Shown here: one piece after another, positions 1-11,139 of the stretch | How positions within the stretch are numbered: position 1 is the stretch's first letter | Layout: each line of letters starts with the position of its first letter | Source: Hemicordylus capensis | Taxonomy: Eukaryota > Chordata > Lepidosauria > Squamata > Cordylidae | Reading direction: 5' to 3' | DNA: 64,000 nucleotides | NCBI RefSeq assembly: GCF_027244095.1 | Contig: NC_069657.1 | Coordinates: 410,841,063-410,905,062, forward strand | Translations under genes and position numbers: made by a program | Notes under the pieces: model-generated | The model's input: the letters and a program-made list of their open reading frames with translations, nothing else | The model's database searches: none | What the model was told of the DNA's origin: nothing

Positions 1-1149
1 GTTTTGCAAAATTCATTCTGAAGTTTTCACTGTTGTTTTGCACTTGATGCCTGAATACCTTCAAAAAGTACCTTTAAAAAACCTACTTTTTTCCTTAATA
101 CTTTTGTATTACGTTACTAAGGATGAAACATCTTATGGTTCTATTCTGCCTTAAAATGTTATTTGTTTTAAATGATGTTTCTTTTTGTTTTTTAAACTAG
201 TTGTACACCACTCAGAGCCTCTGGATGGGGCAGTTTAATGTAATAAATAAAGCCCTCCTGAGATCCCACAGATAATTATTGGCTGGTTTCAAACCTCCCT
301 TTTGGGGGGCAAGGAGTTAGAGCGTGTAGTGGAAACGCTAAGATTCCCAGAGGAAACTCGTTATCTAGGCCCATTTCAACCCAGCTTCTGATCTGGAGCT
401 CAAACAGCCCTGGTTGCTCTAGTTCAGGGGCAGGCACTAGGTAGCTCAGGTTCTAATGGTAGCTCCCAAGCTTATCTGACAGAGTGCTCCGGGCATTTGA
501 GTTTGCTTCTCTCTACTTTTCCTTCCAGCCAATACTGCAAATTGAATTGGCTGGCCCAGTGAAGGCAAGGCTGAGCTATTTTTAATCTCTCTCCAAACGT
601 TTAGAGCTGGTTTTAGTTTCCCTTTCATTAATCTCTTCCCTTACTCCTTCAGTCCTACAGCAAAATTCCCCATTAAATCAGGAGAATGTTAAAATCTCCT
701 GTCACTGTAATTTTTTGTAAAAATTGCTATTTTGTGACGTGCTCTACCTCAAGTCAACATTCTGTGACTGACTCCACCTCCCCTAGCCACGACTGTGTGC
801 GGGATGGTAGCTCCCAAAGTTCTGATAAAAACAACGTAGATTCCCAAATCCTTTAAGTCTGCCCATCCCTGCCCTAGTTGATGACTTCCACTGGATAGAG
901 AGAAGCATCCATATTGGTTCTGCTGGACCTCTTAATGGCTTTTAATACCATTCTGTGATGGGCTACATGAAGGCCAACAACTTGAAATTAAATCCTCCAC
1001 ATCTTCTTTGATACTACTGGTGCTGAATAGAAAACCGTGTTTGGAAGTATCTTTATCTATTGTGAGCTTTCAAAGCAGTCCCGAAACTCAAAAAAATGTA
1101 AGACTACCTAGTATTATCCAAGTGTTGTCATGTCTTAGAACTGACATGT

Positions 1150-1269
1150 GGCAAACCTGGCCCTCCAGCTGATGATGAACTTCAGCTCCCATCATCCTCA
1201 GACACAATGAACTGTAGCTAGGGATGAAGGGAACTATAGTTCATCAACAGCTGGAGGGCCTGGTTTGCC
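1150..1269. repeat. Palindromic hAT-type MITE, diverged
   Basis: Two inverted arms of about 48 bp (1,150-1,197 and 1,222-1,269) share GGCCCTCCAGCTG near the outer ends and a core like CAGCTCCCATCATCC. The same core occurs at 12,643-12,778 and 15,080-15,195, where 8-bp target duplications point to hAT. No clear duplication flanks this copy, so the family assignment rests on its relatives. Confidence 0.6.
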
Positions 1270-4200
1270 CGCCCCAACCTAGAAAAAAGCTTTATTAACA
1301 GGATACTGCTAAGAGCCCATGTGATGAGTAGCTTTCTTTTTTAATGTGCCTCTTCACTTCTTCCATTTGTTAAGTAATCCTATAGTTGCCAATTTATTTA
1401 TTTTAAAATTTATATACTGCCTTTCATTAAAATAATCACTTTTTCCTCCATCTACAGAAAAATAAGAGATAGAATAACTGCATTAGTCTTCATACTTAAG
1501 AAATATTCTAGTCAAGCAACCATCCAGTACCTGAGACCACCATTTCAGAAGAGAAATGTGTAATTTCTAGGATCCAAAAGGATACTTTAGACATGCCCAC
1601 CACATGGGACAGGTCCAGTGAGGGTTTTTTTGTTGTTGTTGCTTTAAACAGCACACCCTCATTTCATATCACAAACTGCTCTGGAAGCTGTCCTGACTTC
1701 AAAAGGAATGCGCCGCATGGCATGGAGGATGTTCAAACCACAGAAGTCCGAAGAACTTTTAGGCATGTGAAGCTAATTGCACAGTTCTACCAATAACTAT
1801 AAAGTGAAGAACAAGAGATTGCTGTTAAAAAGGCATCTTAAAGACATAGGAATGCTATAATTTTTTAAAGGTATGTTTTCACAAAAGCAAATGAAAAGGA
1901 GGCTGGTTTGGTACAAAAGGGTAATTATGATCAGTTTTTGTTACTTTGTATTCAACTGCTTAATGAATCCACTGCCATACAGGCTGTTGTAGAATATTAA
2001 AATGGAAACCAGAACTCTAAACAGGAAACACAAAACACCTGCTGCCATCCTACCATTAATTCATTCACCTGATGAGAAGCTGCTTGAAACATGTAATATA
2101 GCAGTTTACCTACAATTTCATATCTACTTGTTTAGACTCTTATTTTTCAGCCTGCCTTTTAACCAATGACTTGCTCTGCTTGCAGTTCTTTATATCTGCA
2201 TGTGTTTCAGCAGTACCAGATGGAAAATTGCAACATGCATGTTATGCTTTAATGATAGGAGAATAATCCTTAAATCTTCTAAGCCTTGATAGAAAATGGG
2301 AACCCAAAATCATTCTCTCAACTCAATCTTTGCAACTGCCTGATCCAACAAGGCAGAAAATTGTCACGAGGGCAAAATCATGGCCAGCGTCAGAACTGCA
2401 TCGTTCAACGTGCATATGCAGACACCAGCACACTGATTTCCAGCACACTTCAGAAATAGCAAGCGTGGGGAAATGGTCAATGCAAGCATTATCATGTGCT
2501 CCATCTGCAGAATCCATTTTCTCTTGAAATGGAATAGCTGTGCTCCAAAAGTACATGTAAAGAATGTCATGATGTCCCTACAGAACCCTTTTCACCATCT
2601 CAACTAGGCAGGTTACAGGACAGGATTGCACTTAGCCCAGTAGCTCTAAGCACATAAAGAAAAGGCCACATAAGGGCATTTTTTCTGGTAGTGCTTAAGA
2701 TTCTGCATATTTGGGGGTTGTTGTTTTTAAAAATTGACTTCTTATTGCATTGATTCCTTTTACTTTATCTTTATGCTTCTGTATAATGCTTTGAGGTCCC
2801 TTTTGGGGTGGGTAAGTGGCCTATACATTCGAACATGAATTAATAAATACATGAATATATGGCATGGGGCCACATCTTCGCTCCAACAAATGAACGAGGA
2901 CAGCAGAAATGTTTGGCAAGGAAGCAAACTGGATGTCTGTAGCCAGCTAATTACAGTTATAATCTGTAGAGAGTTTATTCAGATCTATACTAAATACCAT
3001 GAAGAGTGGACTGTACATTATTATATCTACTCAGAAGTTCTGCTGCTGGGAGAAACCTTACCAGTAAACTTCACGTCAACTGCTATGCATAGGGATAATG
3101 GGTAGAGTGTGTTTGGTTGCTTAGCTACACCGGTTTGACGACTGCAGTACATAAATGCTTATATTAGCTGATCAAAAGAGAGAGGGTTTGGCATATGCTT
3201 TGCAAAATCAACTAGAGGTCCACTGTAACTGTCTTATAATGCTTTAAGTTTACTCAACCTAATTTTAAATGTCACAGTGATTAAGTAACCAACGCAACAG
3301 CCCTTTTGAAAACTTTCTTTTAAAGAGTGAATTGAACACCCAGCTACACCAATTTCAATAATAATATTTAAGGTAACTAAGTCTGCACTATCTGCACCTA
3401 CCCAAAAGTAAGCCCAAGAACAGAACTGAGTAAATAACATGCATAGGATCAGGCTATGCATTAGATAACACTTCCCTCCCACTATAAGAGTTTATGACAG
3501 AAAAATGAACACATATGCATATTGCTTCTTCTAGCCCAGTGTTCTAACCAGGAGGCAAAATGATGTTTTGGGGTGTGTGGAAAGAAGGACAGATACATGT
3601 ATATTGGCAAACATCATTAAGGGATGCAATGCTGTTTGATACAGAGGATATAAAATTGAAGCGTGGAAATATCCCTTGATAGCTGGTCAAATTTCTACAA
3701 AGTTAATGAATTTATTATCATGATCCTAGGATATAACACAATAATAAGAAAAATAAAGCAAACGTTAGGTGTTGTACAGAAACCAGTATACTATCATAAG
3801 AAGCTAACTCACTCAGGCATGAGGAAAAAGACAATTTTTTTTTATAACAGCCAACTGTATAGTTCTCCACATAAAAGTATTTCAATATTTCAGATGCCAA
3901 AGCAAAGATCACACTGTTAAGGCAAAGCACACCTAGTGAGATTCTTTACATGCATGGGAATATATTAACATTAGTTAATAACACTTTGTACCAGAGTAGA
4001 TTAAACATTATTGCCCTCATCATGAACAGACTTCATATTAAATATACAGGAGCACACAACAGTTCAGAGATACTGCAAAATATATCTCCAAACATATCTT
4101 GGTTTTGCTTTAAATAAATGCTGGCAATGTTCTAGCTTTCATGCCACAGCTAACTTAATTATATGGCTGGACATAAGTACACAGACACAAGTTTAGGGAG

Positions 4201-4939
4201 AATTAGAAAACCCTTCAACTATTATATTTCTTCTACTTTATTCTTGAACTCTAAGTAACTGGCTGCATTCAGTCATGCTCTTTTATCAGAAAACCACTTC
4301 AGTATGTGCAGTAAAAAGATGCTCCTGTTAACTCCATACCCCACATTTAAGATTCCAGCCCTTTGATATATCAATGGATGCGATAAATTACTAAACAGCA
4401 CTCCACAGGAATTTTTAGACACTCACGCACACTCAGGCTCAAAGCATTATCTTTGTGTTGTTGAGAAAATTAACTGTATATAAGAAATCTAATCAGAGGG
4501 GCAGACCTAGAGATCAAGAGAGAGAACATGAGCTCAAATGGAAACAGGCCACGGATACTAAAAATACAGGAAGAATTGGGAGAAAGGTGGTGAAATAGGA
4601 AAATGACAAACATTTTCCCTAAAATAAAGGAAAAGGAGAGATAATGTGAAAAAAGAGGGGTTTAAACCCATTTCCTGCAAAGGTGATTGATAACACACAC
4701 GACTCGAGGGCAACACGTGGATCTCAACCCTTCAGCCTTCTTGCAAACCTTGGATTCCGCTCCCCTGGGGGGTGGGGGAAACAGGACTTTACTGAAAGCG
4801 AAGGAGGGAAACAGATTCCAGAGGTCACCCGGCCCGACCACGACTTCCAGCGTTTACCGGCTCCAGGCCACCTCCAGTCAAGCGGGCGGACCAGTGACAT
4901 GATGACCCAGAGAGAGAATGGAGGGATTCGGGGGACAAT
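1270..4939. other. Unannotated intronic DNA
   Basis: About 3.7 kb of A+T-rich intron sequence. I see no gene, RNA gene or classifiable repeat. Open frames are short and look random. Confidence 0.6.
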
Positions 4940-5114
4940 CCAGCCCCCGGTTCGAAGGGGAAATACTGAGCACCCCAGGAACGGGGCGGGGGAGGCAGCC
5001 AGCTCGGCGGGACAAGCCGATGGATGCGTGCCACTTTCCCGCGGTGTCCTCCCAACCCCGATCTCCCCCCTCCCTTCCTCCCCCGCCCCCGGCCGCCGCG
5101 ACCCGGCCCCTCAC

Positions 5115-5333
5115 CAGGCGGAGCTGGCTGGTCTCGTCGTAGGACAGGAATCCGAGGATGCCCTCGATGGCCACAATGGGCAGCCCCACCAGCGTGTTGC
5201 TCTGCGGGAGCTGCTCCAGCGGCTGGGCTTCCCCCCGGGGCTGCGGCTGCGGCGGGGGCGAGAGCCGTGCCGGGTCCATGGCGCCTCCTTCCCCCTCCGA
5301 CAGGAGCCGCTCAGCCGCTGCCACCGTCGCCAT
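5115..5333 (-). CDS. FBXO28: FBXO28 first coding exon (F-box only protein 28)
   Basis: The exon encodes 73 codons starting MATVAAAERL, then a Pro/Gln-rich low-complexity stretch (about residues 25-40), then the start of the F-box with the diagnostic run LPIVAIEGILGFLSYDE followed by TSQLRL. The human protein has nearly the same residues (LPIVAIENILSFMSYDE). The exon stops at a phase-0 donor, CTG|GTGAGG, with the human splice continuing VCKRMD. The ATG at 5,333 is the only in-frame start in good context (CAAGATGG) and fits the family N-terminus. FBXO28 is the substrate-recognition subunit of a nuclear SCF (SKP1-CUL1-F-box) ubiquitin ligase linked to MYC-dependent transcription and mitosis. The N-terminal linker is shorter and less Ala/Pro-rich than in mammals. 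Nothing in the exon is broken. TP53BP2 starts about 30 kb away, divergently. Confidence 0.95.
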
Positions 5334-5336
5334 CTT
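5326..5336 (-). promoter_or_regulatory. FBXO28: YY1-like motif over the FBXO28 start codon
   Basis: AAGATGGCGAC on the minus strand matches the YY1 consensus AAGATGGCGGC at all but one base and contains the start ATG. YY1 motifs over or just after the start codon are common in CpG-island genes. This is a motif match only. Confidence 0.5.
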
Positions 5337-5370
5337 GGGGCCTGTCCCCTTCCTCGGCTCCGGGAGGGGG

Positions 5371-5380
5371 CACTTCCTGC
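5371..5380 (-). promoter_or_regulatory. ETS/GABPA-like site in the FBXO28 5' region
   Basis: GCAGGAAGTG on the minus strand, about 40 bp upstream of the start codon, fits the ETS-family core (CCGGAAGTG class). It sits in a TATA-less CpG island, where GABPA-type sites often mark transcription start. This is a motif match only. Confidence 0.45.
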
Positions 5381-5847
5381 GCCAACGGCGCTCCCGCCTC
5401 CTTCGCAGCCGCCGCCGCCGACACTCTTAAAGACACAGGCGCCTCGCGCGCAGGCAGGCTCCCCCCGTCTCCGAGTGTCAGTCTCAGAGGGAGCGGCGAT
5501 TCGGCGAAGTTCTTTGGCGTGGTGGGGTGGCGGCTCAGTCAGCTCCCTACTTAAGAAGCGAGGTGCCATCAGGCGCGGGGCGCTGCTGCTCGCTCGGGAA
5601 ACCCTTGGTCCGCGCTCCACCTACTTAGGAGCCTGCTCACACACATCCACGGATATATAGCGCCTTACTTGAATCCTCCCTGCATGCACACGTCACCCCT
5701 TCTTGCTCACTTGGGGACTGGCACTCCCGTCGTGACTGTGTGAACTGCCTCTGTTGGAAAGACTTGTGCCTGAGGAGGCGATATTAAAGTTTTATTCCGT
5801 AGTGGTATATCAAGTGTGGTAGCTCATGCATCCCCCTAATAACTTCT

Positions 5848-5910
5848 TTTCCAAACTAAAAAGCCCCAGATGCTGTAGCCTACCTTACCTCATAAGGAAG
5901 GTACTTCAGG
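5848..5910 (-). mobile_element. CR1 LINE 3' fragment
   Basis: The segment with AAAGCCCCAGATG and CTCATAAGGAAGG matches the CR1 copy at 21,613-21,675 over roughly 60 bp. It is a short relic of the CR1 3' region. Confidence 0.55.
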
Positions 5911-6116
5911 CCGTGGTGACTGTGCCACATAGGAAGTGCATAGTACTGTACACAAATTCTTTGTGATATTACACATATAATGCTGTGAATGAGTGTTGCC
6001 TCAGAAATGTGAGCTATGATCAGCATTTGTATTACCCTTACATCTATAGCAACCAGTTAAGCCAGAAAAGTTTGATTTATTGAAGGTTTCTTCTGTTGAA
6101 GGTTTCTGGTTAACTA

Positions 6117-6846
6117 CAGGTGAAACTCGGAAAATTAGAATATCGTGCAAAAGTCCATTAATTTCAGTAATGCAAATTAAAAGGTGAAACTGATATATGA
6201 GACAGACGCATTACATGCAAAGCGAGATAAGTCAAGCCTTAATTTGTTATAATTGTGATGATCATGGCGTACAGCTCATGAAAACCCCAAATCCACAATC
6301 CCAGAAAATTAGAATATTACATGGAACCAAGAAGACAAGGATTGAAGAATAGAACAATATCGGACCTCTGAAAAGTATACAGTGTACTGTGCTTGATTGG
6401 CCAGCAAACTCGCCTGACCTGACCCCATAGAGAATCTATGGGGCATTGCCAAGAGAAGGATGAGAGACATGAGACCAAACAATGCAGAAGAGCTGAAGGC
6501 CGCTAATGAAGCATCCTGGTCTTCCATAATACCTCATCAGTGCCACAGGCTGATAGCATCCATGCCACGCCGCATTGAGGCAGTAATTGCTGCAAAAGGG
6601 GCCCAAACCAAGTACTGAATACATATGCATGCTTATACTTTTCAGAGGTCCGATATTGTTCTATTCTTGGATTTGGGGTTTTCATGAGCTGTACGCCATG
6701 ATCATCACAATTATAACAAATTAAGGCTTGACTTATCTCGCTTTGCATGTAATGCGTCTGTCTCATATATCAGTTTCACCTTTTAATTTGCATTACTGAA
6801 ATTAATGGACTTTTGCACGATATTCTAATTTTCTGAGTTTCACCTG
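6117..6846. mobile_element. Tc1/mariner-like transposon, internally deleted
   Basis: A 730-bp element flanked by TA on both sides (6,115-6,116 and 6,847-6,848). The terminal inverted repeats are unusually long, about 200 bp, running from CAGGTGAAACTC to roughly 6,378 on the left (with a short interruption near 6,300-6,345) and from roughly 6,635 to GAGTTTCACCTG on the right. Between them, plus-strand 6,385-6,617 preserves the end of a Tc1-family transposase: DWPANSPDLTP (catalytic DD34E region), then RPNNAEELKAA, CHRLIASMPRRIEAV and AKGAQTKY. The reading frame has a stop after DLTP and shifts frame just after, so no enzyme can be made. The two repeats are still very alike, so the insertion is not ancient. 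Confidence 0.92.
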
Positions 6847-6848
6847 TA

Positions 6849-7483
6849 GTTTTTAGAATGATTATGTGACTAAGTCCTAAATTCTGATACTTAAGTTCTG
6901 TCACTCATAGTATGGTAAGTATGTGTGAGGTACTGGGTCACTCACCTGTTATTTAGGTTTGTTATCTCTATGTACTATATTCTAGTTTTATTTAAAACAT
7001 AAAATAACAGGTAGATTCAGTCATTAAAATTAGGCAGACCTTCTTCCCTGGGCCACAGTACTCATTAATTCCAGGCCATTAATAGGAACTGGACTTTACT
7101 CACTGCGATATACTGCCTCTTTAAGAAGGAAGACAATCTAAACAGGCCTAAGGGTGAGTCAGAGGAACCAGTTTAATTATTTGCAGCAGAAATCTGCACA
7201 AGTGGTTGAGTCTAAGATCTCCTCAGAAGCATGAAAAGCCCTAGGCCCATGTGGCCCAGTAATGAAAGTATTTGTTATTTCTGCTATCCTCATTTTTCTG
7301 CCTTGATTTTTTCCCCTTGAGTTGCAAGCAATAAATAGTTGAGTTATTGGGAGCAATCTGGTGTATGCTCTTCTTGCATAGTCAATACTCACAAGTATTT
7401 CTACAGGACTTCACTGTTGTTGTTTTGTTGTTGTTTGTTGTTAGGCCAAGGGTGGCCAACCAAATTATTGTGGCTAGGGATCA
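6849..7483. other. Unannotated intergenic DNA
   Basis: A+T-rich sequence with a short GTT-rich run near 7,411-7,442. I see no gene or classifiable repeat. Confidence 0.55.
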
Positions 7484-7560
7484 GTGTTCTCTCTATTTTT
7501 TTTCATCTGTGTGCGGAATGAGTTTTGTTCTGGGTGGCAGTATCAAGGCAGTGTGTTATA
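7484..7560 (-). mobile_element. hAT MITE end fragment
   Basis: CAGTGTTCTCTCTA followed by a G+T-rich stretch with GGAATGAGTTTTGTTCTGGG matches, in reverse orientation, the right part of the element at 25,331-25,518. Only one end is present. Confidence 0.55.
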
Positions 7561-8296
7561 ACGGTATTTGTGTTATATCACCTTTGTGCTTATTAAAGAG
7601 ACTTTTAGTTTGGAAAAGTCTGTCATTGTTGACCTTGAACTTTAAAGGTCAGGTCCTCAGTTGTGATAAGAGAGTGGAGTACGTTGCAGGGTTATTATAA
7701 CATTGTCTGAATTATTTGTCCCGAGAGTCAAACTGTACAAAGTTCAATGGGGCTTACTCCCAAGTCCATAGAACTTTAGATTTGGTGGCTTAGGACCTTC
7801 CTGCACCTGAGAGGTTGTTTTAGTCTCTTCTGTTGCAATAACTCTACAATTGCAAAACTGCATACAGTCGAAACTCTCAGGGCCACACTCCCTATTGTTC
7901 AGGAAGGTGAGGCAATTTACTTCCAGTTGGATCTGCCTGGAAATGTCTGTAACCAGCTCATGAATTGCTTGTACTTCCAGTACCTTTGTGATAGATGATC
8001 TGGAGATTGGTACAAAATGCAGCATCAAGAAAGCACTTCCTTGCTCCAGCATCACAAGAACAGTACATGGTCATCATCTGCCCAATTGAACACCCTGCAT
8101 CCCATCAAGAACAGAGATAATGTGCTGGTGATTGTGTTAGAAGAGACTCATTTAAGTAACCGAAGCTGTGTAAGTATACCTTGATTTTTGACTTACGCTC
8201 TTAAACACTATGCTATATCAGCTTCTTTAAGACGTCACTTAATCCCTGATTTAATTAATTCTGCCTTGCTCTTTGTTCTTTTATTAAATTATAAAT
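7561..8296. other. Unannotated intergenic DNA
   Basis: No gene or clear repeat. The segment AATGGGGCTTACTCCCAAGT (7,747-7,766) resembles a phrase seen again near 39,926, which suggests an unclassified repeat. Confidence 0.5.
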
Positions 8297-8596
8297 ACAT
8301 AGGGACATAGGAAACTGCCATATACTGAGTCAGATCATTGGTCCATCTAGCTCAGTATTGTCTTCACAGACTGGCAGCGGCTTCTCCAAGGTTGCAGGCA
8401 GGAATCTTTCTCAGCCCTATCTTGGAGAAGCCAGGGAGGGAACTTGGAACCTTCTGCTCTTCCCAGAGTGGCTTCATCCCCTGAGGGGAATATCTTGCAG
8501 TGCTTACACATCAAGTCTCCCATTCATATGCAACCAGGGCGGACCCTGCTTAGCTATGGGGACAAGTCATGCTTGCTACCACAAGACCAGCTCTCC
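8297..8596 (-). mobile_element. 5S-rRNA-like SINE, near full length
   Basis: Read on the minus strand, the element opens with GAGCTGGTCTTGTGG and continues into TTAGCTAAGCAGGG ... CCCTGGTT ... GAATGGGAGACTT, which follows the internal promoter of vertebrate 5S rRNA genes. A unique body follows. It ends with CAGTATATGGCAG and a repeated CCTATGT-type tail, the sort of 3' end used by CR1-group LINEs. Copies at 17,652-17,950 and 45,648-45,835 show the same order. It is probably mobilised in trans by a CR1-like LINE (inference). Confidence 0.8.
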
Positions 8597-8599
8597 TCT

Positions 8600-9211
8600 C
8601 CTGCCTTATCCTGTTGGTACAGGAGGGTTTACATGAATTTAATGGAAATTATCACTATCCCCTGACAATGTAGGAAATGAGTATGGATGCTGTGAGGAAA
8701 CAAAAGGAGGGCAAGCTAAAATAATAAATAATTTTTTAAAAAAAGATAATTTCTTTCTATCCACTAACATTTGTTTGTCTCTGTTATCTCCTTCTCCCAA
8801 AATATATTTATTCCAAACATCAGTTTTCTCAATTTCTTCCCTTCACTAACCCCCTTCCGTTTCATTTTGAGACAAAGACTGCTGCAAGAGAGAGAAACTG
8901 CATCACCTGCTCTTTTAAAAATTGCACATTTGGTTTGCACATTGCATACAGTAAGAGAGAAATCCAGCCAGAGAAGCAAGAGCAGAGGAGACAGCAATGG
9001 TGACAGTGTTGTCTCTTTCTTTTACCAGCAACTATTGGGGGTATACTTCTTGGTAGAGCTGCTTAGGGCCTTAAGTTTTCTGGCACAGAAAGCAATGTGC
9101 TTCTAAACATATGTAGAGTGCTTTTCTCCACCAGAAATTTGAAAAGCAGATCCAATCCAAGTCAATCACATGCTGTTTAGACTATAATACCATCAAATGA
9201 GCTTTTAATAT
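8600..9211. other. Unannotated intergenic DNA
   Basis: No recognisable repeat. A 111-codon open frame (8,771-9,106, plus) overlaps one on the other strand and has no family signature, so I treat it as chance. Confidence 0.5.
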
Positions 9212-9660
9212 TATAATAATAATAATTAATAAACTTTATTTGTTAGCTGCCCCATAATAAATTGTTCTCTGGGCGGCTCACAACATTAAAACATCCAATA
9301 AAAACAAATAAATTGCATCAAGTCAACACACCAAAAAGAATACAAAATACAGTACAAAACAATTAAAAAACTTTTTTTTAAAAGTCAATTTAAAACATCA
9401 AATTTAAAAAGACTGAGTGAACAGAAAATATTTACCTGGCATCTAAAGGAACAAAGTGATGGTGCCAGGTGAACCTCACTGGGGAGGCTGTTCCATAAAC
9501 GGGGTGCAACCACCAAAAAGGCCCTCTCTCTAATTGCCACCCGCCTCACCTTGTTTGGCGGAGCACTTGGGGCAGGGCCTCCGAAGAGGATCTTAAGGTC
9601 CGAGTCAAGGCATATGGGGCAAGGGCAATAACAAATATATTTAGCAAGGTGAGGCAATTA
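9212..9660 (-). mobile_element. L2-type LINE 3' end
   Basis: The minus strand encodes the last part of a CR1/L2-group reverse transcriptase, with RERAFLVVAPRLWNSLPSEV and a trailing FRCQVN segment, followed by an A+T-rich 3' untranslated region ending in an (ATT)n tail at 9,212-9,225. The same 3' terminus recurs at 48,225-48,285. The copy is 5'-truncated, as usual for LINEs. Confidence 0.8.
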
Positions 9661-9664
9661 AATA

Positions 9665-10630
9665 TGACCAATTAAACAATAAAACCAACAATAAAACATT
9701 AAAGAGTCCATTGTAAAATGTCTGTTTAAAATCCTTTCCCACTATTTGAAGACTTATTTCTCCAACATACAGGCATCCAACGCTAACTAGTGAAAGGCAA
9801 ATATGTGTGATAGGTATTAAATATTGTCAGTCAGCTGGAGAGCTGGGAGGATCCTGGTGGCCATTGCTTACACTGTAATTATCTAGAGTCAGCCAACCTA
9901 CTTGTAATTACCATTATAACTTCAGCTCTGTTTAGGCGTTAATAAAAACTAGAAACTGTGTATTCACATACAGTGTATCATGCTCTGAAGTCCCATCCCA
10001 CAAGGACATAATCAGAAGCCCCACGCCTCTCCTGCTGTCCACGAGTACTGAGTTTGTCTCTGCAGACAAATGCATTAACCATGGACTGCTGGGGGTGGGG
10101 CTTCTGAGCACATCAGTGCAGGGATGGGCGTTTAGAACGCGCTTTCAGAAACGCTGTTCATACAGTTGGTGAGTATAGCATCCCTGGTTTTTATAGCATC
10201 TGAACAGGTCTAATGTCTTATTGGAATCTGGAAGACACTGGAAATAGTGCATCACCCACTAATTAAACACAAGATGTTGAGGACTATTAACATGGTCCAA
10301 AGTGCCTACACACAAGGCATACTAATCATCCCCAGGACTGCCGTTGTGTGGATGTAACATTGGACTGCTTATCTGCCACATGCACATCACTATTTGCAGT
10401 ATTCAGTTTTGTGCCCTGCCTATTTAAGAAAGAAGCCTTAAAGCCCTCAGTATAAAAAGACTGGCCATGTGAGGAACTTTAAGAAATAGTGGCTGGCATA
10501 CAACATAATTTTGCAACAATGTTTGAATGATGCACGATCACAAATGTGGAACAACACTATTGTGCAAGAGTACTAATTGTGCCAATGTAATTGCACTATA
10601 GTGTGCCCATTGGAAATAATGAGTCCAATT
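9665..10630. other. Unannotated intergenic DNA
   Basis: No gene, RNA gene or repeat that I can name. Confidence 0.5.
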
Positions 10631-11090
10631 CAGGGGTGTAGCTATAACTGAGCGGATAGGTTCAAAGAAGTGCCCTCCCCTCACCTTCTGCCCCAGTCTC
10701 CCCTGCCCTCCCCCCCCCTTCTGCTTCAGTCTCCCTCCCACCTTCTGCCCGCCGGCCGGCCCTCCACCCATCCTGCTCCTCAGGGCGGCGGGGCTTCAGC
10801 TACCACCAGCCCTCCTCCTGCTGCCCATCCTGCTCCGTCGCGGCCGCCCGTCACACATCCTCCTCACGTGTCCTCGCCCGTCCTCGGCCGTCGCCTGTCC
10901 TTCCGCCGCACATCCTCCTCCATCCCAGCTCATCCTCCTCCGTCCTGGTGCCCGTCCTGCTGCTCAGGGAGGTGGGACTTCACCCACTGCCTGTCCTCTT
11001 CCATCCCGGCCCGGCCTCCTCTGTCCCAGCGCCCGTTACCGGTGCGTGGGGCAGCGTGCTGGAACTCTCGCGGGATCTTGCGAGAGTTCC
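10631..11090. mobile_element. hAT-like end plus G+C-rich cryptic repeat
   Basis: It begins CAGGGGTGTAGCTATAACTG, which matches the terminal repeat of the hAT elements at 28,349-28,499 and 57,055-59,800. Behind it lies a C+T-rich stretch in which phrases such as CATCCTCCTC and CCCGTCCT recur, like the imperfect minisatellite inside the 57-kb element. The right end and target duplication were not found. The long open frames here come from base composition. Confidence 0.5.
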
Positions 11091-11139
11091 ACCAGGTATC
11101 CCTACGCATCCCTACGCATTCTGGCTTAGAGAATTAATT

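Larger units (their letters stand above)
1..5114 (-). other. FBXO28: FBXO28 intron 1 (5' part only)
   Basis: This is the sequence downstream of the FBXO28 exon 1 splice donor (GT at 5,114-5,113 on the minus strand). I looked for the second exon, which in other vertebrates opens with residues like VCKRMDLVCQRM, and did not see it, so it probably lies beyond the left edge. The interval is A+T-rich. Apart from one small palindrome it holds no repeat I can name and no credible open frame. Confidence 0.75.
4940..5640 (-). promoter_or_regulatory. FBXO28: CpG-island promoter of FBXO28
   Basis: Composition changes abruptly from A+T-rich to G+C- and CpG-rich around the FBXO28 first exon. No TATA box is evident upstream of the start codon. 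An ETS-like site and a YY1-like motif overlapping the start codon (separate entries) are usual in TATA-less housekeeping promoters. The limits are estimated by eye. Confidence 0.75.

Noticed and set aside
1-5114. FBXO28 exon 2
   Set aside because: No minus-strand sequence resembling VCKRMDLVCQRM with an upstream acceptor was found.
4683-5660. A 325-codon plus-strand open frame across the FBXO28 promoter
   Set aside because: It is antisense to the real first exon, lies in CpG-rich DNA that is open in several frames, and has no family resemblance.
10670-11137. A 155-codon Pro/Ser-rich frame
   Set aside because: Explained by the C+T-rich repeat behind a hAT end.
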